Assembly: GCA_947447465.1 (NCBI GenBank)
Contig: CANFKE010000011.1
Location: 1 to 64,000, forward strand
DNA: 64,000 bases
Source: Chitinophagaceae bacterium
GTDB lineage: Bacteria; Bacteroidota; Bacteroidia; Chitinophagales; Chitinophagaceae
Direction of reading: 5' to 3'
Made by a program: the position numbers and the translations under genes
The notes under the pieces: generated by a model
What the model was told of the DNA's origin: nothing
The model's database searches: none
What the model saw: the letters and a program-made list of their open reading frames with translations, nothing else
In this document: positions 7,862-16,592 of the stretch, one piece after another
Layout: each line of letters opens with the position of its first letter
Position numbering within the stretch: position 1 is the first letter of the stretch

Positions 7862-8320
7862 CTAGTAAACCCAAGGCTTACCGCAGATGTAGTTTCCGTT
7901 GAGGATAGTAACCCCACTAGCAGTAGTGAAGTTGTAATATCCGCTGATAACGTTATTGCTGGCATCTTTGATGGCTACGATACCACCTGTTGCCACATAC
8001 TTTACATTGTTGTGCAGGTAGTAAGCGCTGGCCTGACCCTGAACAATAGAATAAGTACCCGGCTTACCTGTGTACTTGGTGACCGTAATTTCTATCTTAT
8101 CTCCTGAGCTGCGCTCATAACCATCTATGATAAGCGTAGTACCTGTATCTGCCACCTGAGATGTAAGCAGGCGAGGCTCTATATAGTCAGCATTAAGAGT
8201 ATATGAACCTATAGTTGCACTCATAGAAGGATCGATAGTAGGAGTACCTGTTTTAGTACAACCTGCGAAGATCAATCCGCAGCATAAGATAACAACTATA
8301 GAAAATATGCTTTTTTTCAT
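7862..8320 (-). CDS. Lipoprotein, paralogue of the downstream DUF6252-like gene
   Basis: A 152-residue lipoprotein: MKKSIFSIVVILCCGLIFAGC gives a lipobox with Cys near residue 20. The mature part shows IGSYTLNADY, KIEITVTKYTGKPGTYSI, YYLHNNVKYVATGG and GYYNFTTASGVTILNGNY, matching in order the strands of the neighbouring 159-residue lipoprotein, so the two are probably an old tandem duplication. First gene of the minus-strand group 8320-6801. No enzymatic motif was seen and the function is unknown. Confidence 0.7.
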   Translation of the reverse strand: MKKSIFSIVVILCCGLIFAGCTKTGTPTIDPSMSATIGSYTLNADYIEPRLLTSQVADTGTTLIIDGYERSSGDKIEITVTKYTGKPGTYSIVQGQASAYYLHNNVKYVATGGIVAIKDASNNVISGYYNFTTASGVTILNGNYICGKPWVY

Positions 8321-8426
8321 ACCTGATATTTGTGCTAAGATAGTTTGTTTACGTTAAAAGTCAAAACCTCGAACCTGCATGCAGAAGAGGGTACTATTGT
8401 CAGAGCCTCAAAGAGAACCGTCCTTA

Positions 8427-10406
8427 TCAGTAGTTCATCAATTTCTTTACCGCCTCATCTAAACGAGCAGAGGCGAGGAAATTCTGTTCCAGAATTACAG
8501 AGAACGGCACCGGTGTGTCTAAGCTGGCACAACGAACGATAGGCGCATCGAGACTTTCGAAACAATGTTCTCCTATCCATGCGGCCAGTTCGCCACCCAA
8601 TCCACCTGTCAGGGTATCTTCATGAAGTATCAAAACCTTACCTGTGCGTTCAACAGCTTCTTTAATGGCAGCATAGTCGAGCGGCAAGAGTGTTCTCAGG
8701 TCGAGAATATCTATTGACAAGTCCGGATGCTTATCGGCATAAGCCTCAGCCCAATGCACGCCCATACCATAAGTGATGATACTGAGATCGGTACCTTTTC
8801 TGGCAATGCGCGCCTTACCTATCTCAATAGCATAATATTCATCGGGAACAAGACCAGAAATACTTCTGTACATGGCCTTGTGCTCGAAGAACATTACCGG
8901 ATTAGGATCTGCCAGAGCGGCGATGAGCAAACCTTTAGCATCGGCAGGAGTAGAAGGATAGACCACTTTGAGCCCCGGAGTATGAGTGAACCAAGCCTCG
9001 TTGCTCTGCGAATGGAAAGGACCGGCACCTACACCCGCCCCCGTAGGCATGCGGATAACGACATCGGCATTCTGCCCCCAGCGGTAGTGAATCTTGGCCA
9101 GATTATTAATGATCTGATTAAAACCAACTGTCACAAAGTCAGCAAACTGCATTTCCATCATAGCTTTATGCTTTTTGATGGATAATCCGAGTGCAGAACC
9201 AACAATGGCACTTTCGCAGAGCGGTGTATTACGCACTCTTTCTTTGCCAAATTTTTCTACAAAACCCTCAGTTACCTTAAATGCACCACCATATTCTGCT
9301 ATATCCTGCCCCATGAGCACCAGTTCAGGCAGTTGCTCCATACTCTGGCGCAGACCGTCGCTGATTGCCTGAATAAATTTCTTTTCGGTACCCGCAGTCG
9401 TAGGCGCAGGTATAGGCGCATGGGTAACAGGCGCATAAACATCACCTACTTCCTCGGCAGTATCTGCCACTACAGCAGGCGCTGCAAAACCTACAGCTAT
9501 ACCATGTTCTATCTCTTTCTGTATCGTTTCCCTTATCGCTTCAATTTTGGCATCATCCAGAATACCTTCGGCTTTCAGGAACTCTTCGTAATTAGCTACC
9601 GGATCTTTTTTACCCCACTCTTCAAACAGTTCTTTAGGGACATACTTTACGCCACTGGCTTCTTCATGCCCCCTCATACGGAAGGTCATACATTCTACCA
9701 TTATCGGCTTCTGCTCAGTGATACAATATTCACGGGCAGCCTTCATCTGACTGTACACCTCCAGAATATTATTACCATCTATGGTTATCCCCTTCATACC
9801 GAAGCCTATAGCCTTGTCGGCAATCTGCTTGCACATGAATTGTTCATTAGAAGGAGTACTGAGTCCGTATCCGTTATTCTCTACAATGAAAATTACCGGC
9901 AAACCCCATACAGCAGCTACGTTGAGTGCTTCGTGGAAGTCACCCTCACTGGTGGCGCCGTCTCCGCTGAATGCTAATGATACTTTATTTTCTTTTTTGA
10001 GCTTATGAGCCAGTGCTATACCATCGGCAATAGCCAATTGCGGACCCAGGTGAGAAATCATACCACAGATATGATATTCATTGGCACCAAAATGGAAAGA
10101 ACGCTCACGAGCCTTACTAAAGCCATCTTTGGCACCCTGCCATTGCATGAATAATTTATCGAAAGGCATTTTACGCGCCGTGAATACACCTAAGTTACGG
10201 TGCATAGGCATAATATATTCGTCGCTGTCGAGGGCAAGAGTGGCACCAATGGAAATAGCCTCCTGGCCAATACCACTGAACCATTTGCTTATTTTACCCT
10301 GTCTGAGCAGTATGAGCATTTTCTCTTCTATCATGCGTGGACGCAGCAACTCAGTATAGATATGAATGAGTTCACTATCGGCTAAACCGCGCTTATCGAA
10401 TACCAT
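8427..10406 (-). CDS. Fused alpha/beta E1 of a 2-oxoacid dehydrogenase
   Basis: Thiamine-diphosphate E1 of a branched-chain-type 2-oxoacid dehydrogenase complex, decarboxylating the oxoacid and transferring the acyl group to lipoyl-E2. The alpha part (about 1-320) contains the thiamine pyrophosphate motif starting GDGATSEGDF and ending NNGYG. A Pro/Ala-rich linker near 325-345 leads to the beta part, with LMGQDIAEYGGAFKVT, FADF, GAGPFHSQSNEAW and ILHEDTLTGGLGGE. In many bacteria these are two genes; here they are one of 659 residues. The ATG at 10406 is preferred to an upstream TTG, because that TTG lies in a TATTTTTG promoter element. No E2 or E3 gene is nearby, so the substrate (branched-chain oxoacid or pyruvate) stays open. 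Confidence 0.9.
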   Translation of the reverse strand: MVFDKRGLADSELIHIYTELLRPRMIEEKMLILLRQGKISKWFSGIGQEAISIGATLALDSDEYIMPMHRNLGVFTARKMPFDKLFMQWQGAKDGFSKARERSFHFGANEYHICGMISHLGPQLAIADGIALAHKLKKENKVSLAFSGDGATSEGDFHEALNVAAVWGLPVIFIVENNGYGLSTPSNEQFMCKQIADKAIGFGMKGITIDGNNILEVYSQMKAAREYCITEQKPIMVECMTFRMRGHEEASGVKYVPKELFEEWGKKDPVANYEEFLKAEGILDDAKIEAIRETIQKEIEHGIAVGFAAPAVVADTAEEVGDVYAPVTHAPIPAPTTAGTEKKFIQAISDGLRQSMEQLPELVLMGQDIAEYGGAFKVTEGFVEKFGKERVRNTPLCESAIVGSALGLSIKKHKAMMEMQFADFVTVGFNQIINNLAKIHYRWGQNADVVIRMPTGAGVGAGPFHSQSNEAWFTHTPGLKVVYPSTPADAKGLLIAALADPNPVMFFEHKAMYRSISGLVPDEYYAIEIGKARIARKGTDLSIITYGMGVHWAEAYADKHPDLSIDILDLRTLLPLDYAAIKEAVERTGKVLILHEDTLTGGLGGELAAWIGEHCFESLDAPIVRCASLDTPVPFSVILEQNFLASARLDEAVKKLMNY

Positions 10407-10421
10407 AAAAAAAATTTGGCG

Positions 10422-10429
10422 CAAAAATA
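10422..10429 (-). promoter_or_regulatory. -7 element of the E1 dehydrogenase gene
   Basis: TATTTTTG on the minus strand, a full consensus match 16 bases upstream of the ATG. It implies a leader of only about 10 bases. Confidence 0.55.
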
Positions 10430-10513
10430 GGTTTAATATTTAAGTTAAAAGTCAAAAGTTACAATCAATAAGTGCAATATCAGACACTTAGGTAATTGCT
10501 TGATGTGACCGAA

Positions 10514-10552
10514 TAAAAAAGCGAAACGACCAACTGAGTGGTCGTTTCGCTT
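10514..10552 (-). terminator. Strong terminator of the repeat-protein gene
   Basis: A 14-bp perfect stem (10519-10532 with 10539-10552), a 6-base loop and a T run on the minus strand, 20 bases beyond the stop of the gene at 10573. Confidence 0.85.
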
Positions 10553-10572
10553 AAGAATATGTTGATTAACTA

Positions 10573-11109
10573 TTAAAGTTGATCGTAGATAGGCGCATCC
10601 ACGTTGCGGTAGATACCATAATACTGGTATGTCTTGCGGTGGAAACCTTTCTTGATAAGACCGTCAGTGTCACCTTCTTCAGGAACTGTGATCCAAGCGC
10701 CACGCTTGTTGAGCAACCAGCGATACACACATACTGTGTTAGCACCACGACGAGTCAATGCATAATACTGAAGGTGTTTTTGAGTGTAACCCCACTTCAA
10801 CATCTGATCATCAGTGAATTCATCTTCGCAGATTGTGATGTGTGCACGAGTAACAGGATTAGACCAGCCATAAACAGCTACACGACCCGGACCCGGCGTA
10901 CGATATGCGAAAAATAAAAGAGTTTTAGTGTTCCAACCCCAGTTGATCAACTGACCGTCCTGATATTCTCCGTCAGCCACTGTTACAAATTGACCGTCCT
11001 GAGGAACGTACCAACGAAAAACGCGCACGAGATCTTCCTGAGCGTAGGTCTTTGTGGTTAATAAAATAGTAGCTAATACTGTTGCAACTAGAATGATGGT
11101 TCTTTTCAT
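10573..11109 (-). CDS. Secreted protein with three DUF5648-like repeats
   Basis: Start set at 11109, where a clear signal peptide begins (MKRTIILVATVLATILL, cleavage after TYAQ). The 155 or so mature residues are three tandem repeats of about 47 residues. Each has the plan V.VY(R/G)W, a strand ending in (F/H/W)(V/I)T(V/I), an acidic loop with a D/G pair, (I/L)(I/N)..G(W/Y/F) and a Tyr-rich strand (LFFAYR, LQYYAL, YQYYGIYR). This resembles the DUF5648 repeat found in secreted hydrolases, but here there is no catalytic domain. Probably a small propeller-like or binding module. Monocistronic, with a strong terminator. Confidence 0.7.
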   Translation of the reverse strand: MKRTIILVATVLATILLTTKTYAQEDLVRVFRWYVPQDGQFVTVADGEYQDGQLINWGWNTKTLLFFAYRTPGPGRVAVYGWSNPVTRAHITICEDEFTDDQMLKWGYTQKHLQYYALTRRGANTVCVYRWLLNKRGAWITVPEEGDTDGLIKKGFHRKTYQYYGIYRNVDAPIYDQL

Positions 11110-11385
11110 GTTTGCTTTAATTTTCAAAAACTGCTCCAAAATACATAAAAAAATTCTTGACGAGCAAATTATTGTCTTAATTTTTTTTTCGTCATGCCAC
11201 ACTAAACACTTTTTAACTTGTTGAAATGCTTCGTTTGGCGTAGTTTTGACGCCCACTGTGTCATCGTGTCAGGTTAACAGCTATAGCACGGATTTTGATA
11301 CAAATCTACAGCAATTTGAGTGTAAAAAACTTTTTCTGCTTTTTTATTAATTAATCTAAGGTAGCACTTTTAATAACATTTAATA

Positions 11386-14300
11386 ATGATAGGTTTTCTT
11401 TCTAAATTATTTGGTGGCAGCAAGTCCGATAAAGATGTTAAGCTGATTCAGCCGCTCGTTAAAGAGATCAATGAACATTTTAACGGCATGGCGTCGTTAT
11501 CGAACGACGAACTTCGTCATAAGACACAGGAGTTCAGGGCGCGTATTAAGGAATACCTGGTAGATATAGATGCCCAGATAGCTGATAAAAAGGCGGAGGC
11601 TGACCAACTGGAAGATTTCCAGGACAGAGAGACCATCTATAATGATGTGGACAAGCTGATAAAGGCTCGTGACCAGCAGATAGAAGTAGCACTGAAAGAC
11701 ATCATGGCGGAAGCATTTGCCGTAGTCAAAGAAACTTCCCGCCGCTTTACCAATAATACGGATATGATAGCTACTGCTACAGACCTGGACAGGCAGTTGG
11801 CAATAGACCGTCCGCATATAACTATAGACGGTAATAACTCTATATTTAAAAATACATGGAATGCAGCCGGCAACATTGTGACCTGGAACATGGTACACTA
11901 TGATGTGCAGCTGATAGGTGGTGCGGTATTGCACGACGGTAAGATAGCAGAAATGGCTACGGGTGAAGGTAAGACCCTCGTATCTACATTGCCTGCCTAC
12001 CTGAATGCATTGGCAGGCGAGGGCGTACATATAGTAACGGTAAATGATTATCTGGCTCGTCGTGACCAGGAATGGAATGCGCCGATATTTGAATGGCTGG
12101 GATTGACCACCGATTGTATTGACAAGCATGAGCCCAACTCACCTGAGCGTCGCCAGGCATATCTTGCAGACATCACCTATGGTACCAATAACGAATTTGG
12201 CTTTGACTACCTGCGTGATAACATGGTACACCATCCGGAAGAAATGGTGCAACGCAAACACCACTACGCAATGGTGGATGAGGTGGATAGTGTATTGATA
12301 GATGACGCCCGTACACCGCTGATCATATCTGGCCCTATACCAAAGGGCGATGAGCAGCAGTTCCACATGCTGAAACCACGCATTGAAAAGCTGATGGAAG
12401 CACAGAGACGCGTTATCAACGCCAGTCTTTCTGAGGCCAAGAAGCTGATAGCGGAGGGAAAAACAGACAAAGAAACAGGTGGCTTGCATTTGTTCAGAGC
12501 TTATCGCGGATTGCCTAAGAATGGCGCCCTGATCAAGTATCTGAGCGAAGAAGGACACAAACAGATACTGCAGAAAACAGAGAACTATTATATAGGTGAG
12601 CAGCAACGCAACATGCCGAAAGTAGATGTTGAACTGTTCTTTGCTATAGACGAAAAGAATAATAGTGTAGATCTTACAGAGAAAGGAACTGCATTGATAA
12701 CAGGTGCCGGCGAAGACCCTAACTTCTTCGTACTTCCTGATATTGGCAGCGAACTTGCCGAGATAGAAAAGCTGAGCATCACCACCGAGGAGAAGAAACA
12801 GCGCAAAGACATGCTGTTGCAGGATTATGCTATCAAGGCAGACCGTATCCATTCATTGCAGCAATTGCTGAAGGCATATACTTTGTTCGATAAGGACGTA
12901 GAGTATGTGGTAATGGATGGTAAGGTAAAGATCGTAGATGAGCAGACCGGCCGTATCATGGAAGGTCGCCGTTACAGCGATGGACTGCACCAGGCAATAG
13001 AAGCCAAAGAAGATGTACAGGTAGAAGCGGCCACACAAACGTTCGCTACCATTACCTTGCAGAACTTCTTCCGTATGTATCATAAGCTGGCAGGTATGAC
13101 CGGTACAGCAGAAACGGAAGCAGGTGAGTTCTGGACGATCTACAAACTGGATGTGGTAACGATCCCTACCAACAGATCTGTAATACGTAAAGATCAGCAG
13201 GACCTTGTTTACAAGACCAAGCGTGAAAAATATAAGGCGGTCATTGATGAGATCGAAGCACTGAGCAAGGCCGGCAGACCGGTACTGGTTGGTACTACAT
13301 CGGTAGAAGTATCTGAATTGCTGAGCCGTATGCTGCAGCAAAAGAAGATCATGCACAATGTACTGAATGCGAAGCAGCACTCACGTGAAGCGCAGATAGT
13401 TGCTGAGGCAGGTTTGCCGGGCGCTATTACCATTGCTACCAATATGGCGGGTCGTGGTACGGATATCAAGCTCGGACCAGGCGTAAAAGACGCAGGTGGT
13501 CTTGCTATTGTAGGTACAGAGCGCCATGAGAGTCGCCGTGTTGACCGCCAGTTGCGTGGTCGTGCAGGCCGTCAGGGAGATCCGGGAACATCGCAGTTCT
13601 TTGTGTCTCTTGAAGATGACCTGATGCGTTTGTTCGGTTCGGAGCGTATAGCCTCATTGATGGACAAGATGGGCCACAAGGAAGGTGAAGTATTGCAGCA
13701 TGGTATGATATCTAAATCTATTGAGCGTGCACAACGTAAGGTAGAAGAGAACAACTTCGGCATCCGTAAGAACCTTTTGGAGTATGATGATGTAATGAAC
13801 GCACAGCGTGATGTTATCTACAAACGCCGTAACCACGCATTGTTTGGCGATCGCTTGTCTATAGATCTTGACAATGCCATGTATGCAGTTTGCAGCAGCT
13901 ACGCTGAACAATATGCACTGAACAGAGACAAGGAAGCCTTTACCATAGAAGTAATGCAACATCTGGCCATTGAGCCTGAGATCAGCGATGCGGATATGGC
14001 CAAGGGTGATGCCAATGTTATAGCAGAACAATTATACCATCAGGTAAAGGATTTCTATACCAGAAAGATGCAGGCATTGCGCGAGCACATGCTACCTAAC
14101 CTTACCCAATTGTTGCAGGATCACGGAGACAGGATAGATAATATCTCTATTCCTTTCACAGATGGTCTGCGTGGCATGCAGTTGTATGTACCGCTGAAGG
14201 ATGCTGTTATGTTTGAGGGACATCCGATAACACAGACACTGGAAAAGAATATTACTCTGGCCATGATAGATGATGCATGGAAGAACCACCTGCGTGCTAT

Positions 14301-14694
14301 GGACGACCTGCGCCAGTCTGTGCGTATGGCCTCTTATGAGCAGAAGGACCCATTGTTGATCTATAAATTTGAAGGCTTCAACCTGTTCAAGCAGATGATG
14401 CTGGAAACGAATGGCAGTATCATATCTTTCTTGCTGCGTGCGGGCATACCTATGCAGGAAGTGCCGCAGGAAGCAGTAGAAATACCTTCTCAGCATACCG
14501 ATATGAGCCAGATGCGAGTGAACAAACTGGATGATGAAATGGGAGAACAAGAATATTATACAGAATCTCCTGAACCTCAGCCTGAAGTAAAACGCCAACC
14601 GGTAATTGCAGCACCTAAGATCGGCCGCAATGACGATTGCCCATGCGGCAGTGGTAAAAAGTTCAAGAACTGCCACGGCAAAGGAATGAACTAA
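11386..14694 (+). CDS. secA: Preprotein translocase ATPase SecA
   Basis: Motor ATPase that drives unfolded preproteins through SecYEG. The 1102-residue protein carries Walker A (ATGEGKT, about residue 190), DEVDSVLIDDARTPLIISG (the DEVD Walker B region), ATNMAGRGTDIKLGPGV, RQLRGRAGRQGDPG, helical wing and scaffold sequence (SLIDDAWKNHL-like AMIDDAWKNHLRAMD), and a C-terminal zinc-binding SEC-C motif CPCGSGKKFKNCHG. It is about 200 residues longer than E. coli SecA, because of insertions typical of Bacteroidota SecA (an extra segment around residues 330-430). Transcribed alone, ending in an 18-bp hairpin. Confidence 0.98.
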   Translation: MIGFLSKLFGGSKSDKDVKLIQPLVKEINEHFNGMASLSNDELRHKTQEFRARIKEYLVDIDAQIADKKAEADQLEDFQDRETIYNDVDKLIKARDQQIEVALKDIMAEAFAVVKETSRRFTNNTDMIATATDLDRQLAIDRPHITIDGNNSIFKNTWNAAGNIVTWNMVHYDVQLIGGAVLHDGKIAEMATGEGKTLVSTLPAYLNALAGEGVHIVTVNDYLARRDQEWNAPIFEWLGLTTDCIDKHEPNSPERRQAYLADITYGTNNEFGFDYLRDNMVHHPEEMVQRKHHYAMVDEVDSVLIDDARTPLIISGPIPKGDEQQFHMLKPRIEKLMEAQRRVINASLSEAKKLIAEGKTDKETGGLHLFRAYRGLPKNGALIKYLSEEGHKQILQKTENYYIGEQQRNMPKVDVELFFAIDEKNNSVDLTEKGTALITGAGEDPNFFVLPDIGSELAEIEKLSITTEEKKQRKDMLLQDYAIKADRIHSLQQLLKAYTLFDKDVEYVVMDGKVKIVDEQTGRIMEGRRYSDGLHQAIEAKEDVQVEAATQTFATITLQNFFRMYHKLAGMTGTAETEAGEFWTIYKLDVVTIPTNRSVIRKDQQDLVYKTKREKYKAVIDEIEALSKAGRPVLVGTTSVEVSELLSRMLQQKKIMHNVLNAKQHSREAQIVAEAGLPGAITIATNMAGRGTDIKLGPGVKDAGGLAIVGTERHESRRVDRQLRGRAGRQGDPGTSQFFVSLEDDLMRLFGSERIASLMDKMGHKEGEVLQHGMISKSIERAQRKVEENNFGIRKNLLEYDDVMNAQRDVIYKRRNHALFGDRLSIDLDNAMYAVCSSYAEQYALNRDKEAFTIEVMQHLAIEPEISDADMAKGDANVIAEQLYHQVKDFYTRKMQALREHMLPNLTQLLQDHGDRIDNISIPFTDGLRGMQLYVPLKDAVMFEGHPITQTLEKNITLAMIDDAWKNHLRAMDDLRQSVRMASYEQKDPLLIYKFEGFNLFKQMMLETNGSIISFLLRAGIPMQEVPQEAVEIPSQHTDMSQMRVNKLDDEMGEQEYYTESPEPQPEVKRQPVIAAPKIGRNDDCPCGSGKKFKNCHGKGMN

Positions 14695-14709
14695 TAAAAA
14701 ATAGCTTTA

Positions 14710-14758
14710 GCATAAACAAACAACCCCAACGAGATCCGTCGGGGTTGTTTGTTTATGC
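14710..14758. terminator. secA terminator (18-bp perfect hairpin)
   Basis: 14710-14727 pairs perfectly with 14741-14758 (GC-rich AACCCC/GGGGTT at the top, A/T-rich below). It begins 16 bases after the secA stop. Confidence 0.85.
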
Positions 14759-14962
14759 AGCTTACTGATAACAGATCGCCTTCCTGACATGAAAAATATC
14801 CCAAAAAGACCGTTAAGCATTCAGTAAGAGATGAAGAGCGCATCGAAACATATAAATTGATACGATATCAGCAGAAGTTAGTATGCCCCGGCTATTAGTT
14901 TCATCCATACCCGCATTCACAAATAAAAAAATGACATATTCCTATAATCCCTGTGCATTTTA

Positions 14963-14970
14963 TACTTTTG
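14963..14970 (+). promoter_or_regulatory. -7 element of the paaC-glycosyltransferase operon
   Basis: TACTTTTG, a full TAnnTTTG match 50 bases before the paaC start. The 200 bases between the secA terminator and this site contain no gene that I can see. Confidence 0.5.
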
Positions 14971-15019
14971 GCGGGCAGTAAACAGCATATTTGACTGTTA
15001 CTTCTTACTTTTACTTATT

Positions 15020-15832
15020 ATGAAATTACCGTACATACTCCGTCTTGCTGATGATGCGCTTATAATTGGACAACGCCTGGGCGAATGGACAGGTCATGGA
15101 CCTATTCTGGAGCAGGACATTGCATTGACCAATGCCGCACTAGATCATGTGGGCCGTGCACGCAGCTTGTATCAATATGCGGCGGAGGTGTTCAACCAAT
15201 TACCAAAAGAGGAACAGCTTGCGTGCTTCACTTCTGCAGCCATACAGGACAAGATAAGGACAGGCGCAGTTATTGACGAGGATACACTCGCCTACTTGCG
15301 AGACGGATGGGATTTTAAAAATGTGCTGCTTACAGAACGTCCTAATATAGACTGGGCCTACACTGTAGCTCGTGGTCTGTTTCTGGATACTTTCAACTTC
15401 TTGTACTTTACCGCATTATCAAAAAGCGCGGACGCTACATTGGCAGCCATTGCCGAAAAATCGCTGAAGGAAGTAACTTATCACCTGCGCTGGAGCAGTG
15501 AGTGGGTCATACGTCTGGGCGACGGTACCGACGACAGTCACGAGAAAATGCAACAGGCCATTAATGACACCTGGGCATTTACAGGTGAATTATTTATTGC
15601 TACAGACTATGAAGCTGCTATGACGGCAGCCGGCATTGCACCGGACCTGAAACTGATACAGCAACAGTGGACAGCACGCGTGCAGGAAGTACTGGACGAA
15701 GCTACATTATCGGCTCCGGCAGACGCCTGGATGCAACAAGGTGGTAAAGCAGGCACTCATACCGAGGAACTTGGTTACATACTTGCCGAACTGCAATTCA
15801 TGCAACGTACGTACCCTAATATGCAGTGGTAA
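15020..15832 (+). CDS. paaC: Phenylacetyl-CoA epoxygenase subunit PaaC
   Basis: Structural subunit of the PaaABCE epoxygenase, which turns phenylacetyl-CoA into its 1,2-epoxide; PaaC pairs with the di-iron subunit PaaA. The 270-residue, mainly helical protein has the family's opening LRLADDALIIGQRLGEWTGHGP, DIALTNAALDHVGRARSLY, and near the end EELGYILAELQFMQRTYP. It is slightly longer than usual. Its neighbours are unusual: paaA and paaB are absent, and two glycosyltransferase-type genes follow before paaD. The 49-base gap to the next gene suggests an operon. Confidence 0.92.
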   Translation: MKLPYILRLADDALIIGQRLGEWTGHGPILEQDIALTNAALDHVGRARSLYQYAAEVFNQLPKEEQLACFTSAAIQDKIRTGAVIDEDTLAYLRDGWDFKNVLLTERPNIDWAYTVARGLFLDTFNFLYFTALSKSADATLAAIAEKSLKEVTYHLRWSSEWVIRLGDGTDDSHEKMQQAINDTWAFTGELFIATDYEAAMTAAGIAPDLKLIQQQWTARVQEVLDEATLSAPADAWMQQGGKAGTHTEELGYILAELQFMQRTYPNMQW

Positions 15833-15881
15833 TAAAATCGCATTATTACCGTTATTATCATTCAACTTTTAGTACCCGCTG

Positions 15882-16592
15882 ATGAACGTATCTCTGATCT
15901 TACCCTGTTACAACCCGCCACAGGACTGGGAAAGGAGTGTTCATACTCATTACAGAGCCTTTTGTGAGCGCATTGATAAAACGATAGAGCTGATCATAGT
16001 CATAGATGGCATCAGTGAATCGATAGATGGAGCACAACTCATCTACCTGCAGCAGCAGATACCCACATTGAAACTGGTACAATATGCTGAAAATAAGGGT
16101 AAGGGGCATGCACTGCGACAAGGAGTAAAGACAGCTACAGGAGATATCATCTTATACACAGACATAGACTTCCCCTACAGCATAGACAGCATGTATGCCA
16201 TATACAGCGATCTGCGTGATGATCTGCATGATGTGGCCATAGGCGTAAAGAATGAGCATTATTACACGCATATACCGCCGGTACGCAAAGCCATATCGAG
16301 GGTATTGCAAATGATGATCCGAACTTTTCTGACATTGCCGGTCACAGATACACAATGCGGGCTCAAGGGCTTCAGGAGCAATGTAAAACCATTATTCCTT
16401 AAAACAACAATAGATCGATACCTCTTCGATCTGGAATTTATCCGCAATTGCTACCGCAGCAGACACTACAGGATAAAACCCATACCAGTTGCGCTTAACG
16501 AGCAGGTACACTTCAGAAAGATGAACTACCGTATATTGCTGCCTGAATTGCTGAACTTTGCAATGCTGCTGACAAAGAAACCAAATGAATAA
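15882..16592 (+). CDS. Family 2 glycosyltransferase (polyprenyl-phosphate type)
   Basis: A 236-residue GT-A fold enzyme resembling dolichyl/polyprenyl-phosphate sugar transferases: it would move a sugar from a nucleotide donor to a lipid phosphate at the inner membrane. Visible motifs are SLILPCYNPP at the N-terminus, IIVIDG, ENKGKGHALRQGV, the metal-binding acidic YTDIDF near residue 94, and the DTQCGLKGFR motif near 150. No transmembrane tail is present. It overlaps the next gene by 8 bases (ATGAATAA), implying translational coupling with the large membrane protein, which could use the lipid-linked sugar. Confidence 0.88.
   Translation: MNVSLILPCYNPPQDWERSVHTHYRAFCERIDKTIELIIVIDGISESIDGAQLIYLQQQIPTLKLVQYAENKGKGHALRQGVKTATGDIILYTDIDFPYSIDSMYAIYSDLRDDLHDVAIGVKNEHYYTHIPPVRKAISRVLQMMIRTFLTLPVTDTQCGLKGFRSNVKPLFLKTTIDRYLFDLEFIRNCYRSRHYRIKPIPVALNEQVHFRKMNYRILLPELLNFAMLLTKKPNE

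Noticed and set aside
11497-14676. Many long frames on the minus strand within secA
   Set aside because: All lie inside the secA coding region, with Cys/Tyr-rich low-complexity translations typical of antisense shadows.
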